DNA of 64,000 nt from Opisthorchis felineus (Eukaryota; Platyhelminthes; Trematoda; Opisthorchiida; Opisthorchiidae): positions 539,139 to 603,138 of the forward strand of contig SJOL01007044.1 of the NCBI GenBank assembly GCA_004794785.1. The letters run 5' to 3'. Under the pieces are notes generated by a model that saw only the letters and a program-made list of their open reading frames with translations, ran no database searches and was not told the origin of the DNA. Positions 39,400 to 51,474 of this stretch are shown in pieces; the stretch's first letter is position 1, and each line of letters opens with the position of its first letter. Position numbers and translations under genes: made by a program.

Positions 39400-42300
39400 T
39401 ACTATGTTAACCTAAGACACTGAGGTCTAAAGCAAAGCAAAGCCACTCGATCTTACAGTCTTACCGTGGTTCTCGATCTGTGGCAAGCGTGACTGATAGA
39501 AAGTTTAAGGCCATAGGAAGCGCCGTATGATAAAAATGTCAGTGAGCAACAGACGTAGACCCGGTGCCTCAAAATCGCTTTGAAAATGTTTGAAAAAATG
39601 GAGGGGTCGTCGTTTCTTATCGCTGAGTTTGCCAATTAGATTTCAAACCAACGACCATCTACGGCACCTGAGCTACTAACAACCTCCACAATAGCAGATG
39701 GAGGTGTCAAAACTTGCAACGATACTGCAAGCTGGCATGTAATTAGAACCCCTACATTACAAAAATATTGACAGGAACTATCCAAGCTGAAACAGCCAAG
39801 CAAGTTATATCCCAGAAGTTCCAACTAAAGCGAAGTTTTATGACCCAAAATTAGATACTCGTACATTTGTCCTTCTGGTAGATTTGGTGCTGGCAGAAAA
39901 ACTATTTCTTAACTATTAATCTCTTAAATGGATATCGCGGAATGCATTTGACACACTTGGCCGCCTGTTCTACGTACACAGTGAACTAATCACATGAAAT
40001 CATTAGCATATCTATATAGATCAGTCGGTGGAATACAGTTCCAACTGACTTGGAGGATAGCGTGATACGTAAGCAAACACCGCAGGTGGACATCTCTACT
40101 CTCGTATCCCAATTGCCTGGAGCCATTTTTCATAAATCCACCGTTAATAAAGAACAAATGTTTTGAACAGCGAGGTTGGTAGCAAACAAGACTGATGCGG
40201 CCTTCACTTTAAAACACTGACAAAATCCTGACTATATCTCATTCTACCTACATTATCAATGATATCAGATGCTAAATCACCCATTAGCAACCTTCCCTTG
40301 CCCAGGCCTTACAGGCCGATAAGTTAGTTTTGCGTATCCGTGCCTATTGTTCCAACTCCGGAATTTTGACTCTCTTCAAACTGCGGCATTCACTAGTAAT
40401 TCGTTATAGGGCCAAAGCCCTCTGTCTGCCAGTCAAGTTACTGCTTTGTTCAATGTCACAGATCAGTTAGTGTTTTATCCATCTGAAAGGCCTGTAACTT
40501 TAATTTTACTTGTGCACTGGAGAAACTGCCATTGAAAGGAAAATCGTGTTTGGATTCTAGACAAGTATATTTCTTTTTCGGGCCCAGTCATCCAAACTGC
40601 CGACCTTTTCAACCATCCTGCTAAGATAAATTTGACTCGTGTCAGTTATCTAGTGCCAGCACATTAGCCACATCAGAACCCGCCAGGCAAATGAGACTAT
40701 TTTCACTCGTTCTAACCGTTAATTCTTCATTTTGTACAAAATTATTCCGTAGCATTCAAAGTTTGACTGAAGACGCAACTCACTATCCTGTTGAGTAAGT
40801 GCAATTACTTTTCATGCTCATGCCACAACGCGCTTACTTCTGGAGCAGACGAAGCAGAAACATAATGACTTGGCTGATGCCGAGAACAATCATTCCCTAC
40901 CTTCTCTTCATTAGACACTGAACAACGCACAGCGTCCCATCGTTCTTTTCTGCAATTTGGACTGCCATTCCTTTCACGTGTTGTTTGATTTAGTCAGCTC
41001 ATGAGGACCTGACGCCTTAGAATTAGGCCAAGTCTAGATTGCAAGCAGAATTTTGAAGTATTTCCGTGATCCGTCATTTTAGGCAGGAAGTTCCTTCTAC
41101 ATTTCTGTATGCGCCACACCTGCGCGAAGACTTTTTAAGCATTGTGCTCTTTCCTTGGACCAGAGATTTCCGGTCTTGTCTCTGAAGTTTGAGTGAAGAC
41201 CATAGCGCGCAGTAGATTGAATGGAAATAAAGCAATATGTCAAAATTAACAGGGCGTTAACCGAAGTAATCTACAATGTTATGCGTTCATTGGCATAACA
41301 CGAACGTACAATTTAACGTGCTTGACTTGCACATTTCTTTTATACTTATATAAATTGACGTGTTTGAATCTGGTCAGCTTTGAGAATTGCATGCGGTGAG
41401 AGGGAGTGCCACTTTCAGTCTCACAGGTAAGTGCAGAGTGATAAACAACTCAGACATTGCGTAAACCACACTTATCTCGTTGTCAAAGCAGTATCTGCTG
41501 AACTCCGAATACACACTCACGGGGAAACGTGCTCACGTAACTAATCACGCAACACCTGGAGCGTTTAGCTCCAGCGTTTCTAAGACACGTTGATCAAAAC
41601 ATGGTCTGAGCTGATAACTGATTTCACAAAGTCCAAATAAATTGCTACTTCTGAAGGTGTATTCTTCTGGAGGAGATCAGTGGGGAGATGCTTACTGCAA
41701 GATGACCCCGAGAATAAATGGCAAACATGAGGATGAAAGAAACTGGCTCATCTTTATGAGAATCAGACACTAAGTCATGCCTGAGGGTAAGTACCCTGTT
41801 GTGGACTCTTCCGCAAACCAACTTCTTCAGGTGGTCTCTCTTTATTTCATCTAGAAAAACACAAGCGCAAGCATGTTCACTTATTCGAATGTGAAAACTC
41901 GGGCGCGTCTAGCACACTGTTCAGAAAACGGTGATGTTGGCACAAAATCTGGGGAATACTGCCCGGCTTTTATTTACTCTCAAAACGAGTTAAGTATCAC
42001 GATCAGAAGGATTCTAAATTTTGAGATTAATTGCAGAGTGGTAGGGTTGCATCAGTGTGATGGGTGCTCAAGGTGAACCCTACTCTCAGTAATCCAGGTC
42101 ACATTACTGGTGGTATAGTGTGAAGTGCACTACACACAATAGTTGCGGCAGGCTAACTGAATCGTTTGCGCTGGCAGACCAGCATTACTCTTGCAGAAGT
42201 ATCAGGATCTGTTGACTTGAACGAAGCATATTTCCCAACTATGAACGAAGAGGAATCTCTGTACCTTTCATCAAACTGTAGCGATTGCAATTCTACTCTG

Positions 42301-42427
42301 GCCGCCGCTGGTCTATCCTTTCAAACATCCTGGAATACTCCGAAAATTCCCATTTAGAATAAGAACAAAGAGGAACAAAATACACTACTCATAAGATTAC
42401 TGGAAACTCTTCGACAGCCGACGACCA
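39400..42427. other. No recognisable gene
   Basis: I see nothing to assign. The region has no open frame beyond about 67 codons. Confidence 0.45.
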
Positions 42428-42453
42428 GTTTCGCCCTCTTTGGGGTTCATCAG
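42428..42453 (-). other. CTGATGA-hairpin-GAAAC motif (hammerhead-like half core)
   Basis: On the minus strand CTGATGA (plus 42447-42453) is followed by 14 nt that can fold as CCC/GGG around a short loop, then GAAAC (plus 42428-42432). Both core strands and the stem II length are those of a hammerhead. Stem I is not evident: the best flanking complementarity is AGCC upstream with GGCT about eight bases further downstream. No stem III with a UH cleavage site closes the fold. This may be a relic hammerhead or a retroelement end that merely shares the motif. Confidence 0.35.
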
Positions 42454-42789
42454 GTAGGCTCAGTCCCCGAGTTTCCATCAATCTTCTGTTCTACTTTTCA
42501 ATTCATACAGTTACAAAATCTAAGACAGCAACATTTAACATTTAGCATGGTGCACATGAACAAGAAGCCGAGGAAGAGAATGCACTGGTTACCTGTTAAA
42601 GAACAACTGGTTCAAGTCACCAAGTGGGTGATCTGATTTTGTTAGTGCTGCGGTGTTTCGGTTGTGTTCAGCACAGGATGCATATGTAGGGGGGAGATGA
42701 ACTGGACCATAGCAAGTCCTTCACGCAAACAAAGCTTTTTTCAAGTGTTTGTGCTTGCGGGATTTTGTAGAATACATACTCACATGACT
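42454..42789. other. No recognisable gene
   Basis: This is a short spacer between the hammerhead-like motif and the SINE. A 72-codon frame at 42664-42882 runs into the SINE and is not credible as a gene. Confidence 0.4.
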
Positions 42790-43010
42790 CTCGTTGGAAC
42801 AATCGTCCTCCCGTCCTGGCGCAATCATTCTGGTGAGACCAAACCAAAGGAGGGAAGCACTGTGCTCGAGTTTCGCTCTTAATAGGGGTCATCAGCAGTG
42901 CATATTCCATGGCCGTGCGGGTGTTTGAACTTCGCACATCTGATATGCGAGGCGAGCTTGTCACCACTACTCCACCAGCGCCCGCTGGACTCATCCCAAG
43001 TTTTAGGTTC
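42790..43010 (-). mobile_element. tRNA-headed SINE with decayed hammerhead module (inverted copy)
   Basis: On the minus strand the head reads GGTGGAGTAGTGGTGACAAG (box A-like TGGAGTAGTGG), continues through CTCGCCTCGCATATCAG and reaches a box B-like AAGTTCAAACACC. This is a clearer tRNA cloverleaf order than in the copy at 34.98 kb. The 45-nt hammerhead module follows, then the body with CACCAGAATGATTGCGCCAG that it shares with the fragment at 12.65 kb. Head sequence differs from the 34.98 kb copy while the ribozyme module aligns closely. This suggests either different tRNA-like heads on one body or strong divergence. Confidence 0.6.
42857..42901 (-). ncRNA. Decayed hammerhead ribozyme (type I layout)
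   Basis: On the minus strand stem I pairs GCACTG (plus 42896-42901) with CAGTGC (plus 42857-42862), six perfect pairs. The first core strand is an intact CTGATGA (plus 42889-42895) and GAAAC is intact (plus 42870-42874). Stem II is 14 nt, as expected, but only two of four pairs form. Stem III is one C-G pair closing TCGA. The cleavage triplet reads GCA, as in the copy at 35078-35122, where GUC is expected. Core strands are better kept than in the other copy, but the missing U before the cleavage base argues against activity. Confidence 0.6.
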
Positions 43011-46000
43011 AAACGGGTGAATATGTTCACACCTTTTAGCCGACAAAGGATCGAGCCACCATGGTGATAGCTTCAGTCACCGCGATTCTGCGCCAGTTTA
43101 CCAATCTGGGTTGATTAGCAGGCGCTTTGTAAACATTAGAAAAAGTTTGGCTGGCTAGGCGCCATGTCTCTAAAACGCTGTACGAAAGAGCTGGTTATTG
43201 CCCTCCTTGTTCCACAAGCTAGCCAAGGTGCATTGGGCTCCATCATTCTTTGGCCGAGTTGCCCAGATGTTAACCTTTAGATACTGAGGTCCCACATTTC
43301 CGGGCCACACCAGTAGGACACAAACTAATCTACCGACAGTTGCTAGGATAGTTTTCCCCTGCTATTTAGAAATAAACGTAAGTTGTATCACTATGCACAA
43401 AAAACATGTATTACAACACTCTACGGCGTTCCAGAACGGCTGTTTCTGAAATGCCACGATATTATGGGGTTTCTGTGGGTTTTTACAAGTCCCTTCGAAG
43501 AAACCCAAATGCTCCAGAAATGCGATGGACAACTGCATTCTCGTTTAATAAAAAAAGTAGATTATTAACAATTTTTTTTCAAACATAAAATGAGTTCGAC
43601 GTATGAAGGAATTAGAGCATACATTTTAGTTACGCTTTCGGCACCCGCCTTTTAGCCAAGCCTAAAATCGTAAACGGATTTTAAAAACTATTGGTGAACC
43701 CTATAATCAAGTCTTTAGTACGGTTTTCCCGTTGAAGTACGGCGCACCAGACCTGTGGGTACAACACATCAACAACTAAACATTTATGGCACTTTGAATG
43801 CAGGTTCTTGGGAGTCCCTGAAAGTTTCCATTAATAGTATGTTTTGTTTGTCTCCCCTCAAGGAATCAATCGGTTTGCAGACGAATTACATTCAATAATT
43901 TGTTAAATTGACGAAGCAATCCTCACGACATTGGTCACCGGGGCCATTGTACCATCGTATCAAGAGGCATTTATGGGCACTTCTACCTTGCCAAAGTGTT
44001 AAATGTGCATCACACTAAAAGAAATATTTTTATGGCATGCAGATTTTTAGTGGAGTGCCTCAGTTTCAAAGTGGCCCTGGAATGGTGGGTGTAAACCTTC
44101 CAAAGACGCGCAGATGTGGATGCAAGTGGTGCTAAGGCAGACACCGTGAAAATTTCCCATCGGCTCCAGGTACAGCACTTTTCTTTTGTTACCAGCTGGG
44201 GGATTCAAGATTGCAGCCAAACGACAACTGAACTCCCTGTGATAATAGTTAGCTACCATAACCTTGGTGGCTACTGCTGTCGGTGATCTAGTGTAAAAAT
44301 GAACAGTTATATTTGTGGTGTAACGAGGCAGGTGACATCAGTTTTACAGTTATGCATAAAGTTACTAAATCCATATAGTCAGGATAAACACACTATACGC
44401 TATAAGTGGAGGCGCATTTGGTGCTTGAACTAACAGACCTAGTCGGCTTCGGGGAAAATGCTGAATTTGCCACCAATGTCGTGTGCCGATAATCGTCAAA
44501 AATCAAGGTACCATCTTTCTTATCTACTTCGGACTGTTGTACATGGGACAGGGTAGACCTTCTACAAGTTGGAAGGGCATGAAAGTGATAATTAAGAGTG
44601 ACGGAGCCGTTGGAGTGACCTGCTTTACAAAAGAAGGAGTGCGCGCCCCTCATGGCCTCGACAGCGGATCCTGTAACGTTTGCTAATCTACATCAGTGAT
44701 GTTCTCCCTGTTAGAGATTACTCGTCTGGCCTGACAGGTGACTTTTGTTATGAATACGTCCCTAATAGGCTGGCACCAGAACAGTTCTCAATAAAATTTC
44801 GTCCTTTTTTCACTACGGCATCCTTTACACAACTTATTGTACAGCGGCACGAAAACCCGCATTAAATTGTGTTTAATTTGAAGTGGGTCATATTATGCCG
44901 AAAATCCTGGTTCTGTCATTCAAATCAAGAGGGATCAGCAGCAGACTCATGTCAATCCGGCTAGCTCCTTGATGCTAACTTGGCCGCATGAGCTCAGTAG
45001 TCGATGGATATACCGATGCAAATATTTCCTAATGGAGTGCTACTGTTATCTTGTGTATCACATCCAGCTACCCATAACTGGTTTCTACAAATAAATTGGC
45101 GTCACCAGTTGTCCTGAGGCTACTGGGGGGGCGGTGGAAATTTGATTTTAACTACCTGCTGGTCCCCACTGCTGAAGCGGCTCCAAAATAGGTGGAACGC
45201 TTCTTGTTCTCGCTAATTCTGGGATAGGAATATCCGCTTCTAGTATGCCGACTTCCATGGAAGAAGAAGGGTTCGATTGGTGAAAGAGCTGGATAATAGG
45301 TAAGCAACATTAGAGCAGCTGCTATAATGGGTACCGTGATCAACGCTGCACTCTAATTCCATCTGCGTAGGAGTACGGCTTTGTACAGCAAGGGCATTAT
45401 CACCTTTGTTGACGAACGTTCGTCTGACTTGGAATTAATGTCGGTGGAAGGTGATGACACCAGCACAGTGAGCGAGACATAGCCAGCGCGTTATCGCTCA
45501 CACTGATCAGCTCCCTTTATGACTCTCGCACCTCGTGCACCAAGCCGAATGTACATTTATTCTTACTTCTCGCGACGGCACAATGCTGGTAAAGGCGGTA
45601 TCTTTAATTAACGAAAACACCTACAGTGAATGTGTCAAACAAGACCAATGTCAAACAACCGATTCTACAGTTGACAGTTGTGCTGTCAGCCGTGGTATCA
45701 TTACCAAAAACAAGCAGCACATATTAGAACAAGGAAACGCGGACGTTTCTATTAGCAGGAGGGGAATAAACTTGGGAGCGAAGATAAGCCGACATTATTT
45801 GTAGCGTTTGACTCACGTTAGACAGCTTGTGTCGACTGAATCTGACGGCTTTCCTATATTCATTCACCGGCTATCTGTCTTACGCTAAACCTTATCTTAA
45901 ACTGCCGACAGCCAGGACAGTCACAAACAACATGTAAAATAACTCCATCCGGCTGTGGCTTTACTGCAGTAAAATCGGTTCAAATGCATTTGTTTTCTTT

Positions 46001-49000
46001 CATCTATACTGTTTCAAGCTTTGCGGGAAAATACTCTCAACTGTATGTCCAAAGCTTGTATTCCGGTATGGACGGCGCAGGTCCCTGAAGGAGGAAAGCA
46101 CTGTACAAGGTAGTAAAAGTCGTCTCGAAAATTCAACTAGAATGTGTTTATTCTTGAGAATCTGTTTGATTCACAGCGTTACTTACAGTTTGAAGTTGTT
46201 GGTTGACTATATCACGGCGTATTTTTCTACGTTTAGTATTCCAGGAATCAAATCCTGGCCTATAACATTGTTCCTAGCTAGGTCATCTTTGTCACGCAAC
46301 AATACTATTAATCAGAAGTGGAAACAAAGCAGTATGTTTGATTTTATTGTCAGAGTATTTACTTTTATTCCAGATTCATATTAATTGTGAGGCAAGGGTT
46401 CTTACAAACAGCTGTAGAAGCGAAACGACACATCCGCAGACAAATCAGTACAGTGTGTATACTTGCGTTGTTTTCTTCGACAACGCTTCCGAGTATATTT
46501 TGTTTCACTCAGCCAGAGCGTGCTCATCTACGGTGACTAGGTAGAAAATGTCGTAACGTCGTAGTAATTATAAAGTATATCGGTTCCTTTGTTGAGACTT
46601 CGGGGATTCTGTATAAAAACGTACATAAGAAACTAAACAAGATGATCGGAGAAAGCGTTTGTTCCCAAATGTTAGGATATATACCGTACTTCCTTTGGAC
46701 AGAGACCATTCTCCTAGAAACGCTAAAACAGCTTTCGTGCTCACCACAAACTTATGCCTGTCTCAGTCAAAACTACCGGTTCAACAATATATGGACGAAT
46801 CGCTATTGCTCCAATACAGTCGTTCTGATTTTTTTCTCTAGCTAGGTCCCCGGAAATACACGACTGTTTTAGGGTGGAAAAATAAGGACGTTATTGCTGT
46901 TATCAGTTGCGCGCGTCACGATATTTCCACTCTCTCGTAACAACCGGTATCTCCCCATAGTACACATGGCTATGTTGAACTAAAAAGAAAGATTAACAAA
47001 ATTTCATGTCTCTTTAGGCATCTCTTGTCCAGCGGTTGGTGTTTATTAGTCAAAATTCGAAGAACTTTTATTTTTGCAGGTTAATCTCACACTTTCATAT
47101 TTCATACCGCACTGGATATCCAGTTTGTGCCTGCACTTTGTTTTCACATGTAGGGAAAAATCGGAATCCGGTCTTACATATATATCTGGTAGACAACTTT
47201 GCTAGCGCAGAATGAGATCTTGGGTGCGAACATGAAATTTTGGTTGCCAGGACTTTTGCTTTGGGTATAAAATTTAAGATATCATTTAAATAGGTCGTTT
47301 TTACCGATTTCCTACAAACACATTTGAAGGGGTTCTCAGTCATATGAACAGTATTTGAAGCCTACCTTCGATATCAGGTGAGCTGTAGTCAGGTGTAAAT
47401 CCAAACGGAAGTGATTGCGTGCAGAGGGTGCGTGTTAACTCTACGATGAATTATTTACTAATACTAGTCTGCTAACTATAGTGTTAGATTGTGTTGCTGT
47501 ACCTCACTCTCCAGCTTCGGCAGTTTTAATACACGATTCCATCGTGTTCAGAAATGTTACATTTTGGGCAACTCATTAAGCTAAATAACGTCATAAAGGC
47601 TGGTTGCGTGAATGGATGTTACAGTAGGGTTAGACACGTCAGGTGTGTTTTCTGATACTCCAGAATTCGAACCATTCAAATATGAGATGTTTTCACGCTG
47701 ATTTTTTCTCTCGGGAAGTGAATTTATTTCTGGAACAAATATTTTCCTGCATGGATATTGGGATTTCTTCTTAATGAATGGAGGTTGAACTCGAGAAGAA
47801 AGCCGGTGGGATAGACAGATAATAGCACTAAAACCGTGGTTCTGATGGACACAGCGACGGTGGAAAACCAAAAGCTAATCCGCCGAACTTTGCACGGAAT
47901 ACCACTCGGTCGCTACATCACCAAGAGCGTTTTAGACATTAGAAATAAGGTTGCTGGCAACAACCGTTTTTGTGAGTTTGGCAACCAAAACGCAAAATAT
48001 CTCTGTGCACGTGGCGTCTATAGGAATTTATTGGGATGCAGAAACTCAATGAGATCTTCATTCATACAGCCCTGAGGTAGGCCAGAAAGATAATTCTATG
48101 TGTGTTTCGGCTTGTCGCAGACAGACAAAAGCTGGGACAAATTCCCCTCTCCAACTGTAATTATATCAACTCTGGCTTCCACTGAACAAAGCTGTGTTTG
48201 GACACATCCGTTGTTTTCACCCATACTTTCGGCAAATTGATGTGGAATAGAGGAAAGTACTAGTCCAAATCATCAACCCACCTTTTTCGTCAGTCAACTT
48301 GTGCAATTAAATTACTTGCAGTTCTAGTTGTGTTTGTTATTTTTGATGACCCTACTCCCCTAACACGTATCACAGTGATTAGGGATGTGTCATAAAGTGT
48401 AGAGCTTTAGATGACGGGATGTGGAAAGTAAACAAAATAGGCAGCTTAGTGTGCTTGCACGGTATCTCACCACCATAAATCGTCTGCGGGCTATACTGTC
48501 ATGATGTACTCTAAACCTTCTGAATGAGGTGTCACATATTCCTCGCATCTCCTAGCAATGCTTCAGTTTAACTTAATGTCAGTGACTAATGAAGGCATTT
48601 TCCAATGCCTTGTGCCCACGGCCTCGACTACCTAATAGTTTTCCCTTCTGCTGCCGTGAAAAAGTGAAACAAACTAAGCTGGACAATGTGGACTCGTTCG
48701 ACTCAAAGTAAAAATGAATCGTTCTGTTTACCGAGAATTTCTTTGATGTGAATGTTGTTCGTCAAGTGGAAGAGCAGCACAGCTCTCAAGCCGCAAGTTT
48801 GAAGAAGCTTATTTTGGCAGAGATCCACGTCTAAACCAGTCCGTTCATAATTTGGAGAGTCCGAGGACAACTTTCTGTTGCACTGGTAAAAGGCAGTCGA
48901 ATTTTGTCCAGTAGCTATCTCCTTTATGAATTGTGTTCATTTCGATTACCAACCACGTGCAATTTTACTCAGGGTCAAAACCTTTCCAATGTCTAAAGGT

Positions 49001-51435
49001 GGTCATCATGTTATTCCTCACTAATATTTGGACAACAAACATCGTCTTTACCTGAGTAAGAAAAGTTGCTGTAGCTACTTGTCGCTAATTAAAGATTGAT
49101 CCAAACTGCATCCCGACTGTAACCGAAGGACGTCGAGTCTCGGTCATTTTTCATGCTGAAATCAACCAACCTAAGACTTCGCACTACTGCATTTTACCCT
49201 ATCTTCCTCCAAGTGCACGCAGAAAACGACCTGACCTCCTTTATCGGAAGTCCCAATGACTACAGCTCACGTAATTACACATGCCTCCCAGAATTAGCAC
49301 GGGACATGACACATGCCATATGCACCAGAAACTGGATTGTAACCCAGCTTTCGATTAACGCCTTCTTGACAATGCACAGAAGCTTGTGCGCAACATTCTT
49401 TCAGCATGAGACGGCAGTCTGGCTAAGGCTTCATGGCCCATCTCCAACTACTCGTGCTTTACAGCCCAGTGTTGGCAAATATCTAGTGCTGTTCGTTTAT
49501 TCATTTACTCAAGTCCCATTTTCACATGAGTAGTCGACCAGTTTGTTTATCCTTGAGGAAGATTTTTGTCAACTGGGCCGAGAGCACCTCCAAAGCAGTT
49601 CACGGCATGATTTTCCTCCAGTTATTCCGCTTTTCTGAGTGTGTTAACCGAATTCATACCAGGGAGTAAGCCAAGGCTAGATGTCACGCAAAATAGCTGT
49701 TCTGTTTGCAAAACTAGCCACAAATGTCATGGTACATGAGGATCGTCAATAGAAAGTCACTAGGGGGTAGCTGAACTGGTCAATATGAACTCAGCACAGA
49801 TGAATACAGAGAAGAGTGGTTGATTTGATTTTAGCATCTCACACGGGTGTGTACGTATCGAACCTACCGGTGTTGTTGTACTAGTCTCCAGCGGGAGATA
49901 AAGCAGCCACCTACCACTCCCATTCAGCCAAATGGATATAGGACTCCAAGAAAATTTAAGACTGGTTCAAGATTTACTAAGATGAAGTAGATGGTTACAA
50001 ATGTTACACAGCCATCCTAGGTTCAACCATATTTACCGGCCACCTGAAACAATTTTTGTGCATAGGCAACAAGTATAACTGGAAGAGGGGGGTATGTAAC
50101 TCACGACCGTAATATTTGATATGAGGTCACAAAAACGGAGAAACAGTTGCACAGTCCAATTTGAGGTTCGAGCACAGGTTAACTCTAAATTTGAGATGAC
50201 ACAACTTGGAACTGGTTCAGCTGAAGGATGTGTTTCTTCTCTGACGAGCTAAGCTCGCGCATCGGTATTATTTATGGAGTGACCAAGTCCTTAATGCAGC
50301 TGCGCGCAATCTGAAGCTATTCTCTCGCGCTATTGAACGGCAGTAGCCATTGTCGTTAGAAGTGCAGTTCAACTTTATTGAACGTGACGCTTAACAATGC
50401 TGTGTAAAATTGGAACACAGTTCCTAGACGTCGTACCTATGTAAATCTATTTTAATTTGTTTAGTTATATTGAGGTAGCTTTTGAGTAACTGCACAATAT
50501 GGCTGCAAGCTTCTTATCAGAAACCATCACCATGTTTTATGGCTAAGTGAACCACATGCACTAGGAAAATCAGTCAATAGAATGAAAAATGTTTTCTTAT
50601 CTATTTGTAACCTAAACAATCAACACCTTCTTGGCTACCTGGATCCGCAAGTCATGGGGAGAATCCGCTTGCCCTAATTAGTAAGAAGATTAACGTAAAC
50701 CTGTATGACTTGTAAAATGTTATCGGTATACCTCTCCCTTTTATGCTAAAACGTCCTCTTTTGAGTACATTAGTCACCCCTTCAGCCCGACAAGGAACCC
50801 TATTTGGAATCGTTTGATTTCTCTGTTTGCTGTTGGGAGACCTTTAGAATGAATGGATTTTTTAGATTAGTCGGACTATCAGTTAAGTGGTATCTTTAAC
50901 AGTCTACGATAAGTGACCGCTTCTTGTCACTGAATGACCATTTATTCCTTTATCCTGTCCAGTAGCTCTAATCTTATTTTCAAGGGCTCGAAACTGAGTA
51001 GACTAGACCGTGCGAATATCTTCAGTAACAAAATTTACGTGAAGCAGGCGAGGAATTTAAAATATTTGCTACAAAATGTACACAGGCAGTCGATCATTGA
51101 TGTATGTATGGAACGGATTAAACAACTCTCTGAATGTTTCTTAAGTGACGGTCACTTCGGGGGGTGGGTGCTTTTAAACTTTTATCCTTGATGCCAGTCA
51201 CAGCAGCCGAAATAAGCATTAATTAATTCCTGTCCTTTTAGGTCTTATCACTGCCGGATAACAAAGCCGAACAGCGGGATTACCTAGCATGGTACACTAA
51301 TTCTGTTCTTCATCTAGAGCTAAACGTCCATAGTTGATTGGGGCTCCTGAAACATACTGGTATGGGTAAGCATATTCGTGCTCTTTAAATGAGAACGGAG
51401 AACGATGCTGCTCGCGGAATAAAGTCACCCACCGG

Positions 51436-51436
<1 letters not shown>
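43011..51436. other. No recognisable gene; several unassigned open frames
   Basis: Nothing can be assigned. Open frames worth naming are plus 45535-45804 (89 codons, several Cys), minus 47581-47871 (96 codons, Ser/Asn-rich) and plus 49153-49533 (126 codons). None shows a domain, and no splice-flanked exon could be supported. Confidence 0.45.

Positions 51437-51470
<34 letters not shown>
51437..51470. repeat. (TA)17 microsatellite
   Basis: Uninterrupted TA dinucleotides, the longest pure simple repeat in the window. Confidence 0.95.

Positions 51471-51474
<4 letters not shown>

Noticed and set aside
49153..49533. 126-codon plus-strand open frame
   Set aside because: No domain, no credible splice context and no codon pattern that sets it apart from its flanks.
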